A DNA stretch of 64,000 nucleotides, taken from the NCBI RefSeq assembly GCF_016031625.1, contig NZ_JACCHP010000026.1, positions 162,540 to 226,539 on the forward strand, given 5' to 3'. The notes below the pieces were generated by a model. It had not been told where the DNA came from, searched no databases, and was given only the letters and a program-made list of their open reading frames with translations. A program made the position numbers and the translations under genes. Source of the DNA: Bradyrhizobium agreste. GTDB lineage: Bacteria > Pseudomonadota > Alphaproteobacteria > Rhizobiales > Xanthobacteraceae. This document shows, piece after piece, positions 15,472 to 27,702 of the stretch; within the stretch, counting starts at the first letter, position 1, and each line of letters begins with the position of its first letter.

Positions 15472-17526
15472 ATGCTTGATCTCGCAATCGTAGGCGGCGG
15501 CCCCGGCGGGCTGATGAGCGCCTGGTACCTGAAGCGCAAGCTCGGCGATCTCTGCCGCGTCACCATCTACGAGGCCTCCGACCGGCTCGGCGGCAAGATC
15601 GTCACGCGCAAGTTCGATTCGGCGCCCGCGATGTACGAGGCCGGCGTTGCCGAGATCTACGACTACTCGATGACGGGCCCGGACCCGCTGCGTGAGCTGA
15701 TCCAGCATTTCGGCCTTCAGACCATTCCGATGGATGCCGAGCAGGTGCAGTTCGGCGGCGAGCTGCTCAACGACATTCCGGGCATGCGCCGCAAGTACGG
15801 CGCCAAGACTGCCGCGGCGATCGAAGCCTTCCGCAAGCGCTGCGCCGAGTTGATGTCGCCGGTGGAATATTACGAGGGCGTCGGCGCGCACGACAACGAG
15901 CATCCCTGGGCCTACAAGACCGCCGAGCAGGTGCTCGACGAGGAGGTCGAGGACGCCACCGCAAAGCGCTTCTTCAAGGTGATGGCGCGTTCCGACATCG
16001 CGACCGAGAGCCACAACACCAACGGGCTCAACGCGCTCAAGAACTATCTGATGGACGTCGACGGCTATATCGGCCTCTATTCCATCCAGAACGGCAACGA
16101 GCAGCTGATCGAATGCCTGCAGTCGGAGGTCAATGCCGACATCCAGCTCAACCACCGCGTGCTTGCCGTCGGCAAGGCGCCGACCGGCCGGTATCAGCTG
16201 AAGATGATGAACGGCAAGGGGCCGGAGACCCGTGACTTCGATCTCGTGCTGGTCTGCCTGCCGCATTCCTGGCTCGCCACTCTCGGCTGGGAGGGCGAGC
16301 AGCTGCGCAAGTCGATGGTCAAGCACGTGGCCTATTTCGACCGTCCTGCGCATTATCTGCGCGTCTCGATCCTGTTCGACGAGCCGTTCTGGGGCGACAA
16401 GATTCCGGGCGCCTGGTTCATGTCGGAAGCCTTCGGCGGCTGCTGCGTCTACAACGAGGGCGCACGTCACGACGTCGGCAAGCATGGTGTTCTGAACTGG
16501 CTCATTCCCGGCTCCGACGCACTGGCTTTTGCCAATCTGTCGGACCAGGAGCTGATCGACGCCGCCCTGAAATCGCTGCCGGCTTCTCTCGGCGATGCGC
16601 GTCTGCACTTCATGGAAGGCAAGATCCACCGCTGGCTGTCGTCGGTGAACGCGCTGCCGGGTGGTTTGCCGGTGCGCGATGTCATGACCAATCACCGGCC
16701 CGAACCGAAGGAGCACCCCGGCATCGTGGTGGTCGGCGACTATCTGTTCGATTCGACGCTGAACGGCCTGCTCGATTCCTCGGACGCGGCGACCGACATC
16801 ATCCTGACCGAGATGATGCGCCTGCGTCGCGAACGCGCGCAGGGCGAGAAGCCGCTTTCGGACAAGATCGATCGCGATTATTTCGAGAATTATCGCGGTC
16901 TCGGCCCCTATCATGAGGCGTGGCGGCACTTCACCGATCCCGACTACCTCACGAAGCTGATCGGTATCGTCTGGGGCAGGACGGCGGGCGCCAAGCTGCT
17001 GGTCGCGGGCTCCGCCAGTGGCGAACTGGTCGGCGCACTGCGCGACCGCGGTATCGATGCATGGGGAATCGAGAACAACCGCGCCATCCACGCCAGGACG
17101 CCGAAAGCGCTGACGAAGTACAACAAGCTCGGCTCGATCACCGACATGCCATTCAAGGACGGCACGTTCGACTTCGTGTTCGAGACCAGCCTCTGCCACG
17201 TGTCCCCGAAGCAGGTGGTCCGCGCGATTCGCGAGCTCAACCGCGTGGTGAAGACCGGCCTCGTGTTCGGCTCCATCACCTCGGACATGGCGCCGGCATT
17301 GATCGACCGCTACGACCTGCTGCGGGGGGTCAGGAAGCTCGGCACCTGGTGGGAATGGTCCGAATTGTTCTTCGGCAACGGCTTCGACCTGTCGATGCAC
17401 CGCAAGGACTGCACCGACGCGCTTTGGGAGGCGACGCTCGCCGCCAATAAGGGACCGGGGCAATGGTACGCCGACGCGGATTCCCTGCGCTATTCCTTCT
17501 TCGACAAGGTCGAGGACGAGGATTAG
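15472..17526 (+). CDS. FAD-dependent oxidoreductase fused to a class I methyltransferase-like domain
   Basis: 684 residues from ATG 15472; a GTG at 15436 would add twelve residues. The N-terminal half resembles flavin amine oxidase / protoporphyrinogen- or phytoene-desaturase-like proteins: the dinucleotide motif GGGPGG at 8-13, an Asp/Glu-type acidic residue then RLGGK near 40-46, and a C-terminal FAD contact with VVVGDYLFDSTLNG near 420-433. From about residue 500 a Rossmann-like domain follows (LLVAGSASGELVGALRDRG, then ITDMPFKDGTFDFVFETSLC) typical of SAM-dependent methyltransferases. The substrate is unknown. It lies between the rpoC terminator and an ABC exporter gene on the same strand, 134 bases apart, which suggests but does not prove a shared pathway. 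Confidence 0.75.
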   Translation: MLDLAIVGGGPGGLMSAWYLKRKLGDLCRVTIYEASDRLGGKIVTRKFDSAPAMYEAGVAEIYDYSMTGPDPLRELIQHFGLQTIPMDAEQVQFGGELLNDIPGMRRKYGAKTAAAIEAFRKRCAELMSPVEYYEGVGAHDNEHPWAYKTAEQVLDEEVEDATAKRFFKVMARSDIATESHNTNGLNALKNYLMDVDGYIGLYSIQNGNEQLIECLQSEVNADIQLNHRVLAVGKAPTGRYQLKMMNGKGPETRDFDLVLVCLPHSWLATLGWEGEQLRKSMVKHVAYFDRPAHYLRVSILFDEPFWGDKIPGAWFMSEAFGGCCVYNEGARHDVGKHGVLNWLIPGSDALAFANLSDQELIDAALKSLPASLGDARLHFMEGKIHRWLSSVNALPGGLPVRDVMTNHRPEPKEHPGIVVVGDYLFDSTLNGLLDSSDAATDIILTEMMRLRRERAQGEKPLSDKIDRDYFENYRGLGPYHEAWRHFTDPDYLTKLIGIVWGRTAGAKLLVAGSASGELVGALRDRGIDAWGIENNRAIHARTPKALTKYNKLGSITDMPFKDGTFDFVFETSLCHVSPKQVVRAIRELNRVVKTGLVFGSITSDMAPALIDRYDLLRGVRKLGTWWEWSELFFGNGFDLSMHRKDCTDALWEATLAANKGPGQWYADADSLRYSFFDKVEDED

Positions 17527-17660
17527 CCCAGGGACCGGGAATCGAATTCCCCAATTGTTTTGCCGAATTCATCCTGATCGCATAGAATCGGTGCAATAGC
17601 GGTTGCCGCTATGTCCTGCGTTCTCTGCGGTCATGCCGGCCGTCAGCATCGGTTGGTTTC

Positions 17661-19691
17661 ATGGCATCCAAGCCCCTCCCGCCCGACAAACAGAAGGCCG
17701 CCGCGGAAGAGGCGGCCGAGCTCGAGGACAAGCTTGCTCTCGCCAAGCCGGACCTCGAACCCGACCAGGACGAGGAAGACGAGGAGCACGGCGGGCTGGA
17801 ACTCGACGACGACGATGAGGACGAGGACCTCGTCGTCTTTACCGCGCGCGAGGCTGCCGGCGCCCTCGCGACCATCGTCGGCTTCGTCAAGCCCTATCTC
17901 TCGAACTACAAGCGGATGCTGTCATTCGTGGCCTTCGGCGTCGTGGTCGAGACGTTGTTCAACGTCATCATGCCGCTCAGCCTCAAATTCCTGATCGACG
18001 ATGCGCTCGGCGAGGAGGATTTTCAGGCACTCTACAAGATCCTCGGCGTGCTCGCGGCCGCCGGCATCTTCACCTCGATCGTCGCGGTCTGGTACGAACG
18101 TTGGGACGCACGCCTTGCCGCTTGCATCATCTCCGACGTCCGCAAGCGCCTGTTCGAGCACGTCCAGGACCTGCCCGCCGCCTATTTCGGCCGCACCAGG
18201 CGCGGCGAGATCCTGTCGCGCTTCTCGGTCGATCTCTCGGCCTTCGAAGGCTCGGTCAAGACGTTCGCCAACAGTGCCGCACTGCCGTTCCTGGAGCTGA
18301 TCGCCGGCATCATCCTGATGGTCTTCCTCAACTGGCAGCTCGCCGTCGTCGCGCTACTGGTGTTCCCGATCACGCTGATCGGCCCACGGATCCTGACGCC
18401 GAAGGCGGTGCAGGCCAATTACGAGCAGAAGCTCAACGAATCGGCGCTGCTCGGCATGGTGCAGGAGAACGTGGCGGCCCAGGCGGTGATCAAGGCGTTC
18501 AGCCTGCAACGCAAGATGTTCGGCTTCTTCACCTTGCGCAACGACGAGACCCGCAACAAGATCGCCTCGGCCGCATTCCTCTCGACCATGGTGGAGCGGA
18601 CGGTCACCATCTCGGTGCTCCTCCTGCACCTCGTGGTGCTCGCGATCGGCGCCTATCTGGCGACCAAGGGCCAGATCACAATCGGCACCTTCGTCACCTT
18701 CGAGAGCGCGTTCTGGGAGGTTTCCTACAACATCGCCCATGTGATGCATTTCATCCCGGTGTCGATCTCCTCGGCCGCCGCGATCCGTCACATCCAGGAA
18801 CTGCTCGACGAGCCGACCCGCGGCGCAGACCGCCCCGGCGCGCCGGATCTGCCCCGAATCACCAACGACATCACCTTCGATCACGTCACCTTCCAGTATG
18901 AGGGCAGCCAGACGCCGGTGCTGGACAATCTCAGCCTCAAGCTCAATGCCGGCAAGCGCATCGCGATCGTCGGCCCGAGCGGCTCCGGCAAGAGCACGCT
19001 GCTCAATCTGATCCTGCGGCTCTACGTGCCCGACGAAGGCCGCGTCACCATCGACGGCGTCGACGTCCGCAAGGTGACGCTGGATTCGCTGCGCCGGAGC
19101 ATGGCGGTGGTGTTCCAGGAGAACATGCTGTTCAACATGTCGATCCGCGAGAACATCCGGCTCGGCAAGGAGGGTGCAACCGACGAGGAGGTGGAGGAGG
19201 CGGCCAAGAAGGCCGAGATCCACCGCTACATCATGAGCCTGCCGCAGCGCTACGACACGCAGGTCGGCGAGCGCGGAGACACGCTGTCGGGCGGCCAGCG
19301 CCAGCGCATCGCGATCGCGCGCGCGATCATCCGCAACCCCTCCGTGCTGCTGCTGGACGAAGCCACCTCAGCGTTGGACCAGACCACCGAGGCCGCGATC
19401 AACCGCACCCTGCTCAGGGTCGCCAAGGGTCGCACCATGATCTGGTCGACCCACCGCCTGACCTCGGTGGTCGAGATGGACGAGATCATCGTGATATCAG
19501 GGGGCAGGGCGATCGAGCGCGGCTCCCATGCCGAGCTGCTCGCCAAGAACGGCACCTATCGCAAGCTGTGGAACGACCAGATCCACCAGCCCCATGGCGC
19601 GGCAGCTCGCGCCGCCGCCGACGGCGCCGATGACGAAGAGGACGAAGACCTCGAGGACGATGAGGACGACGAGGACGACGAGGAGGAGTAA
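17661..19691 (+). CDS. ABC transporter, fused permease and ATP-binding half-transporter (exporter type)
   Basis: 676 residues. An acidic, Asp/Glu-rich N-terminal segment (about 20-55) precedes a six-helix exporter membrane domain (about 75-380) and a nucleotide-binding domain. Walker A is GPSGSGKST at 438-446, the signature LSGGQRQRIAIARA starts at 542, and Walker B is SVLLLDEATSALD. The C-terminus is another acidic run (DDEEDEDLEDDEDD and onward, about 650-676). It probably works as a homodimer in the inner membrane exporting a lipid, peptide or small molecule. The substrate is unknown. The upstream oxidoreductase-methyltransferase may supply it. Confidence 0.92.
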   Translation: MASKPLPPDKQKAAAEEAAELEDKLALAKPDLEPDQDEEDEEHGGLELDDDDEDEDLVVFTAREAAGALATIVGFVKPYLSNYKRMLSFVAFGVVVETLFNVIMPLSLKFLIDDALGEEDFQALYKILGVLAAAGIFTSIVAVWYERWDARLAACIISDVRKRLFEHVQDLPAAYFGRTRRGEILSRFSVDLSAFEGSVKTFANSAALPFLELIAGIILMVFLNWQLAVVALLVFPITLIGPRILTPKAVQANYEQKLNESALLGMVQENVAAQAVIKAFSLQRKMFGFFTLRNDETRNKIASAAFLSTMVERTVTISVLLLHLVVLAIGAYLATKGQITIGTFVTFESAFWEVSYNIAHVMHFIPVSISSAAAIRHIQELLDEPTRGADRPGAPDLPRITNDITFDHVTFQYEGSQTPVLDNLSLKLNAGKRIAIVGPSGSGKSTLLNLILRLYVPDEGRVTIDGVDVRKVTLDSLRRSMAVVFQENMLFNMSIRENIRLGKEGATDEEVEEAAKKAEIHRYIMSLPQRYDTQVGERGDTLSGGQRQRIAIARAIIRNPSVLLLDEATSALDQTTEAAINRTLLRVAKGRTMIWSTHRLTSVVEMDEIIVISGGRAIERGSHAELLAKNGTYRKLWNDQIHQPHGAAARAAADGADDEEDEDLEDDEDDEDDEEE

Positions 19692-19983
19692 CCGCGGGCG
19701 TTCAGCTCCGAGGGGCCTCGTTTGATCGTCTCGACTCACAAGCGGCGCGCGGGACTCGTCGATTCCCTGATGCGAGGCGCTCGGCCGCCGCGACGCCACG
19801 TTTTTTTGCACGCATGGCTCGGGCCAAGACCATCCGCCGATCGGCAAGTCCGGGCTGAAGCCGCGCCACATCGGGCCTCGCGGCAGGGCGGGAAAGCTGG
19901 AAGGCCGCGTCACCAGCCAGCAAACTGAGCGCAGGCAGGAAAAAAGGCTCTCGGCCTGGTAATAAAAATATATTAAGTCCGGG

Positions 19984-19989
19984 TATAAT
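19984..19989 (+). promoter_or_regulatory. isolated consensus -10 element in AT-rich patch
   Basis: TATAAT lies just after AATAAAAATATATTAAG, the most AT-rich stretch of the region. No good -35 hexamer sits 16-18 bases upstream, so promoter activity is uncertain; an activator or UP-like effect would be needed. Confidence 0.3.
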
Positions 19990-20092
19990 TGCTTTCAGAT
20001 CTAACAGGCTGCCTATGTCAGGCAGGCGCGGTGAGGCGGCCAAGAGGCTATTTTCGCAGCCGCATGAAGCGCTTTCTGACTGTCGTTTCACC

Positions 20093-20119
20093 TTGACTTG
20101 ACCGATTCTCACTTATAGA
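20093..20119 (+). promoter_or_regulatory. candidate promoter of the str operon (rpsL-rpsG-fusA-tuf)
   Basis: TTGACT (20093-20098) and TATAGA (20114-20119) are separated by 15 bases, slightly short of optimum; the -35 is preceded by C as in rhizobial CTTGAC promoters. It lies about 450 bases before rpsL. It is the best -35/-10 pair in the gap. Confidence 0.5.
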
Positions 20120-20568
20120 AAGCGCCTCACTTAACGACAGGCGGTGAGCATCGCCAGCGTCGGAACGGGCCACCCGTTGATCCCCAAAGACTAGATCTGC
20201 CAGGGGTCGCAAAGACGGGCACCAACCTCGACGAATGCCGCTCAAACGCTGTCGATCATAGCTAGGCAATGCCAGTGCGACTTTAGTTCTCTCGAGCACG
20301 TTCTCTTGAGATCGAATTCGGATGCATGACCTCAGGGTGCGGGCCGCGGCGTGACGCTGAACGGCTTCGAGACTGCGGTCCTCTGTGGCGTCGAAGCGCT
20401 TTCCGCTCCTTGATGGAGCGGTTGGCGCAATTTCGCTTTGCGCGGGTTATTCGCGCAAGGCGGCCCCGTCGGGCGGGCAGCTCGAACAGAATTTGCGGAC
20501 CCGGTGACGGGCCGCGGCAAGACAGCGGACCCGAGTGGGGCCGCGGCAGAAAAAGGGTGAAGGCCAGA

Positions 20569-20940
20569 ATGCCGACGATCAACCAGCTGATCGCTCAACC
20601 GCGGGAAGTGCAGAAGTCGCGCAAGAAGGTGCCGGCGCTGCAGCAGTCGCCGCAGAAGCGTGGTGTTTGCACGCGCGTCTACACCACGACCCCGAAGAAG
20701 CCGAACTCGGCGCTTCGTAAGGTTGCCAAGGTGCGCCTGACCAACGGTTTCGAGGTGATCGGCTACATCCCCGGCGAGGGCCATAACCTCCAGGAGCACT
20801 CGGTGGTCATGATCCGCGGCGGCCGCGTCAAGGACTTGCCGGGCGTGCGCTACCATATCCTCCGCGGCGTTCTGGATACCCAGGGCGTCAAGAACCGTAA
20901 GCAGCGTCGTTCGAAGTACGGCGCCAAGCGTCCGAAGTAA
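20569..20940 (+). CDS. rpsL: 30S ribosomal protein S12
   Basis: 123 residues from ATG 20569, whose MPTINQLI opening is the family N-terminus; longer in-frame starts upstream are not supported. S12 sits at the decoding centre and controls fidelity. Lys43 (in TTTPKKPNSALRK) and Lys88 (in GGRVKDLPGV) are both wild type, predicting no S12-based streptomycin resistance. First gene of the str operon, 15 bases before rpsG. Confidence 0.99.
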   Translation: MPTINQLIAQPREVQKSRKKVPALQQSPQKRGVCTRVYTTTPKKPNSALRKVAKVRLTNGFEVIGYIPGEGHNLQEHSVVMIRGGRVKDLPGVRYHILRGVLDTQGVKNRKQRRSKYGAKRPK

Positions 20941-20955
20941 GCGGGAACCAAGCCC

Positions 20956-21426
20956 ATGTCTCGTCGCCACTCTGCGGAAAAGCGCGAAGTTCTTCCGGAT
21001 CCGAAGTTCGGGAACATCATCGTCACGAAGTTCATGAACTCGGTGATGTACGCCGGCAAGAAGTCGGTTGCGGAAGGCATTGTGTATGGTGCGTTCGGCA
21101 TCATCGAATCCAAGACCAAGCAGAACCCGCTCGGCGTGTTCGAGCAGGCGCTCGAGAACGTCATGCCGACCATCGAGGTCCGCTCCCGCCGCGTCGGCGG
21201 CGCGACCTATCAGGTTCCGGTCGAGGTTCGCTCGACCCGCCGGCAGGCTCTCGGCATTCGCTGGCTGATCGCGGCTGCGCGTGAGCGCAACGAGAAGACG
21301 ATGACCGAGCGGCTCTCGGCGGAGCTCTTGGACGCATCGAACAACCGGGGGAACGCCGTCAAGAAGCGCGAAGACGTGCACCGCATGGCGGAAGCCAACC
21401 GCGCCTTCTCGCACTATCGCTGGTAA
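20956..21426 (+). CDS. rpsG: 30S ribosomal protein S7
   Basis: 156 residues, standard length. S7 nucleates assembly of the 30S head by binding the 3' major domain of 16S rRNA and lines the E site. Its N-terminal MSRRHSAEKREVLPDPKFGN and the VGGATYQVPVEV block are typical. In enterobacteria it is the autogenous repressor of the str operon. fusA starts 33 bases downstream. Confidence 0.99.
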   Translation: MSRRHSAEKREVLPDPKFGNIIVTKFMNSVMYAGKKSVAEGIVYGAFGIIESKTKQNPLGVFEQALENVMPTIEVRSRRVGGATYQVPVEVRSTRRQALGIRWLIAAARERNEKTMTERLSAELLDASNNRGNAVKKREDVHRMAEANRAFSHYRW

Positions 21427-21459
21427 CGGCGACACACTCGGACTCGCAAGGAACGACCC

Positions 21460-23532
<2,073 letters not shown>

Positions 23533-23572
23533 TTGTCGTCGGTCTCAAGCCGACGATTGAACGGAGAGTCAA

Positions 23573-24763
<1,191 letters not shown>

Positions 24764-24766
24764 CAA

Positions 24767-24833
24767 GCGAATAGGGAATGGTGAGTGGCGAATAGGGAAT
24801 TCCATTCGCTACTCGCTACTCGCCACTCTACTC
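24767..24833. repeat. heptamer-based palindromic repeat, copy 1 (tuf-rpsJ gap)
   Basis: GAGTGGCGAAT (24783-24793) pairs with ATTCGCTACTC (24804-24814) with one G.U pair, and a second right-hand arm CTACTCGCCACTC follows (24816-24828). The element is built from 7-base units of the form CTCGCTA / TAGCGAG. Two related copies lie at 37640-37711 and 39304-39370, each in a gap of the ribosomal cluster. Confidence 0.85.
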
Positions 24834-24848
24834 AAAGAAAGCACGGCA

Positions 24849-25157
24849 ATGAACGGCCAAAACATTCGTATCCGTCTCAAGGCGTTCGACCATCGTATCC
24901 TCGATACGTCGACCCGCGAGATCGTGAACACGGCGAAGCGCACCGGCGCGCAGGTCCGCGGACCCATTCCGCTGCCCACCCGCATCGAGAAGTTCACCGT
25001 CAACCGTTCGCCCCACGTCGACAAGAAGAGCCGCGAACAGTTCGAGATGCGCACTCACAAGCGCCTGCTCGACATCGTCGATCCGACCCCGCAGACCGTC
25101 GATGCTTTGATGAAGCTCGACCTGGCCGCCGGTGTCGACGTCGAGATCAAGCTCTAA
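24849..25157 (+). CDS. rpsJ: 30S ribosomal protein S10
   Basis: 102 residues. S10 is part of the 30S head and, as NusE, joins NusB in antitermination complexes and binds the NusG KOW domain for transcription-translation coupling. The opening [18 protein letters not shown] and the [20 protein letters not shown] block are typical. First gene of the S10 cluster; in this genome it follows tuf by only 85 bases, most of them the palindromic repeat. Confidence 0.99.
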
Positions 25158-25209
25158 GATTTTGGATCCCGTTCGCCAAAAGCGGACAAAGAGAACAGGA
25201 AGCAAGCCG

Positions 25210-25923
25210 ATGCGCTCCGGAGTGATCGCACAAAAGGTCGGGATGACGCGGGTCTTCACGGAGGCCGGCGAACATATTCCCGTGACCGTGCTGAAGCTCG
25301 GCAATTGCCAGGTCGTAGGCCACCGCACCGAAGAGAAGAACGGTTACGTCGCGCTCCAGCTCGGTTCTGGTACCCGCAAGACCGTTTACATGCCGAAGGC
25401 CGAGCGCGGCCAGTTCGCGGTCGCCAAGGTCGAGCCGAAGCGCCGGGTCGAGGAATTCCGCGTCACCGCCGACGCCATGATCCCGGTCGGCGCCGAGATC
25501 CAGGCTGACCATTTCGTCGTCGGCCAGTTCGTCGACGTCACCGGCACCTCGGTCGGTAAGGGCTTCGCCGGCGGCATGAAGCGCTGGAACTTCGGCGGTC
25601 TGCGCGCCACGCACGGTGTGTCGATCTCGCACCGCTCGATCGGTTCGACCGGTGGCCGTCAGGACCCCGGCAAGACCTGGAAGAACAAGAAGATGCCCGG
25701 CCACATGGGTGTCGACCGCATCACCACGCTCAACCTTCGCGTCGTCCAGACCGATGTCGAGCGCGGCCTGATCCTCGTCGAAGGCGCCGTTCCCGGCTCC
25801 AAGGGCGGCTGGATCCGCGTGCGCGACGCCGTCAAGAAGCCGCTGCCGAAGGAAGCTCCGAAGCCCGGCAAGTTCAAGGTTGCTGGCGACGCGGAAGCCG
25901 CTCCGGCTGCGCAGGAGGCGTGA
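25210..25923 (+). CDS. rplC: 50S ribosomal protein L3
   Basis: 237 residues from ATG 25210, chosen because MRSGVIAQKVGMTRVF is the family N-terminus; the open frame extends upstream without a site. L3 binds near the 3' end of 23S rRNA, is an early assembly protein, and reaches the peptidyl-transferase centre with the loop containing GSTGGRQDPGKTWKNKKMPG. An Ala-rich C-terminal tail is common in alphaproteobacteria. rplD starts 2 bases after its stop codon. Confidence 0.98.
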   Translation: MRSGVIAQKVGMTRVFTEAGEHIPVTVLKLGNCQVVGHRTEEKNGYVALQLGSGTRKTVYMPKAERGQFAVAKVEPKRRVEEFRVTADAMIPVGAEIQADHFVVGQFVDVTGTSVGKGFAGGMKRWNFGGLRATHGVSISHRSIGSTGGRQDPGKTWKNKKMPGHMGVDRITTLNLRVVQTDVERGLILVEGAVPGSKGGWIRVRDAVKKPLPKEAPKPGKFKVAGDAEAAPAAQEA

Positions 25924-25924
25924 G

Positions 25925-26545
25925 ATGGAATTGAAGGTCACCACCCTCGAAGGTAAGGAAGCCGGCTCCGTGCAGCTGTCCGACGCCATTTTCGGCCTCG
26001 AGCCGCGCGAGGACATCATCGCGCGCTGCGTGCAGTGGCAGCTCAACAAGCGCCAGGCCGGCACGCACAAGGCCAAGGGCCGCGCCGAGATCTGGCGCAC
26101 CGGCAAGAAGATGTACAAGCAGAAGGGCACCGGCGGTGCTCGTCACGGCTCGGCCCGCGTGCCGCAGTTCCGCGGCGGCGGTCGTGCCTTCGGTCCGGTG
26201 GTGCGTTCGCACGCCACCGACCTGCCGAAGAAGGTCCGTGCGCTCGCTCTGAAGCATGCGCTCTCGGCCAAGGCCAAGGACGGCGATCTCGTCGTGATCG
26301 AGAAGGCCGCGCTCGAGACCGCCAAGACCAAGGCGCTGCTCGGCCACTTCTCGGGTCTCGGGCTGACCAATGCGCTGATCATCGACGGTGCCGAGCTCAA
26401 CAACGGCTTCGCCGCTGCGGCCCGCAACATCCCGAACATGGACGTGCTGCCGATCCAGGGCATCAACGTCTATGACATCCTGCGCCGTCAGAAGCTCGTT
26501 CTGACCAAGGCCGCCATCGATGCGCTGGAGGCGCGCTTCAAATGA
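25925..26545 (+). CDS. rplD: 50S ribosomal protein L4
   Basis: 206 residues from ATG 25925, one base after the rplC stop codon region. L4 contacts the constriction of the peptide exit tunnel with an extended loop (KQKGTGGARHGSARVPQFRG, about 62-81), a site of macrolide-resistance changes, none recognisable here. In E. coli it represses its own S10 operon. The stop overlaps the rplW start as ATGA. Confidence 0.98.
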   Translation: MELKVTTLEGKEAGSVQLSDAIFGLEPREDIIARCVQWQLNKRQAGTHKAKGRAEIWRTGKKMYKQKGTGGARHGSARVPQFRGGGRAFGPVVRSHATDLPKKVRALALKHALSAKAKDGDLVVIEKAALETAKTKALLGHFSGLGLTNALIIDGAELNNGFAAAARNIPNMDVLPIQGINVYDILRRQKLVLTKAAIDALEARFK

Positions 26546-26844
26546 GCAAGAACATCGAGCCTCGCCACTACGACGTGATCCTGTCGCCGGTCGTGACCGA
26601 AAAGGCGACGATCGCCTCGGAGCACAACAAGGTGCTGTTCAAGGTGGCCGCCAAGGCGACCAAGCCGCAGATCAAGGAAGCGATCGAGAAGCTGTTCGAC
26701 GTCAAGGTCAAGAGCGTCAACACGCTGGTCCGCAAGGGCAAGGTCAAGGCCTTCCGCGGCACCATCGGCTCGCAGTCGAACAGCAAACGCGCGATCGTGA
26801 CCCTCGAAGAGGGTCACCGGATCGACGTCACCACCGGTCTGTAA
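26542..26844 (+). CDS. rplW: 50S ribosomal protein L23
   Basis: 100 residues. L23 lies at the tunnel exit and is the docking site for trigger factor and SRP. The family pattern VILSPVVTEKAT is near the N-terminus and the extended loop VNTLVRKGKVKAFRGTIG spans about 58-75. It starts inside the rplD stop codon (ATGA), indicating coupled translation. Confidence 0.98.
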   Translation: MSKNIEPRHYDVILSPVVTEKATIASEHNKVLFKVAAKATKPQIKEAIEKLFDVKVKSVNTLVRKGKVKAFRGTIGSQSNSKRAIVTLEEGHRIDVTTGL

Positions 26845-26856
26845 GGTCGTACGACG

Positions 26857-27690
26857 ATGGCACTGAAGACATTCAATCCCACGACGCCCGGCCAGCGCCA
26901 GCTGGTCATGGTCGATCGTTCGGCCCTCTACAAGGGCAAGCCGCTGAAGGCCCTCACCGAGGGCAAGAAGTCCTCGGGCGGCCGCAACAACACCGGCCGC
27001 ATCACCGTGCGCTTCCGCGGCGGCGGTCACAAGCAGACGCTGCGTACCGTCGACTTCAAGCGTGAGAAGGTCGACGTGCCCGCGACCGTCGAGCGGCTGG
27101 AATACGATCCGAACCGCACCGGCTTCATCGCACTGATCAAGTATCAGGACGGCGAGCAGGCCTATATCCTGGCGCCGCAGCGCCTGGCTGTGGGCGACAC
27201 GATCATCGCCGGCAATTACGTCGACGTGAAGCCGGGCAACGTCATGCCGCTCGGCAACATGCCGGTCGGCACGATCATCCACAACATCGAGGTCAAGATC
27301 GGCAAGGGCGGCCAGCTCGCGCGTTCCGCGGGCACCTACGCCCAGCTCGTCGGCCGCGACCAGGACTATGTCATCATCCGCCTGAACTCGGGCGAGCAGC
27401 GCTTGGTGCACGGCCGTTGCCGCGGCACGATCGGCGCGGTCTCGAACCCGGATCACATGAACACCTCGATCGGCAAGGCCGGTCGCAAGCGTTGGATGGG
27501 CCGCAGGCCGCACAACCGCGGTGTCGCGATGAACCCGATCGACCATCCGCACGGCGGTGGTGAAGGTCGTACCTCGGGCGGCCGTCACCCGGTCACCCCG
27601 TGGGGCAAGCCGACCAAGGGCAAGAAGACCCGCACCAATAAGTCGACCAACAAATTCATTCTCCTAAGCCGCCACAAGCGGAAGAAGTAA
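26857..27690 (+). CDS. rplB: 50S ribosomal protein L2
   Basis: 277 residues. L2 is among the most conserved ribosomal proteins, needed for subunit joining and peptidyl transfer; the histidine in the DHPHGGGEGRTSGGRHPVTP block (about 228-247) is the functionally important residue. The KPTKGKKTRTNK tail is typical. Lies 12 bases after rplW and 12 before rpsS. Confidence 0.99.
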   Translation: MALKTFNPTTPGQRQLVMVDRSALYKGKPLKALTEGKKSSGGRNNTGRITVRFRGGGHKQTLRTVDFKREKVDVPATVERLEYDPNRTGFIALIKYQDGEQAYILAPQRLAVGDTIIAGNYVDVKPGNVMPLGNMPVGTIIHNIEVKIGKGGQLARSAGTYAQLVGRDQDYVIIRLNSGEQRLVHGRCRGTIGAVSNPDHMNTSIGKAGRKRWMGRRPHNRGVAMNPIDHPHGGGEGRTSGGRHPVTPWGKPTKGKKTRTNKSTNKFILLSRHKRKK

Positions 27691-27702
27691 GGAACGCCGG
27701 AC

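Larger units (their letters stand above)
19692..20568. other. long intergenic region upstream of rpsL
   Basis: 877 bases without a supportable coding gene. It contains an AT-rich patch (about 19961-19990) unlike the surrounding GC-rich DNA with a perfect TATAAT, a small hairpin CTGCCT-ATGTC-AGGCAG (20009-20025), and a better promoter candidate at 20093-20119. The str operon therefore appears to have a leader of over 400 bases, or the gap encodes an unannotated RNA. Confidence 0.6.

Noticed and set aside
20569..20940. Possible streptomycin-resistance allele of rpsL
   Set aside because: Lys43 and Lys88 are both present; no known resistance substitution is seen.
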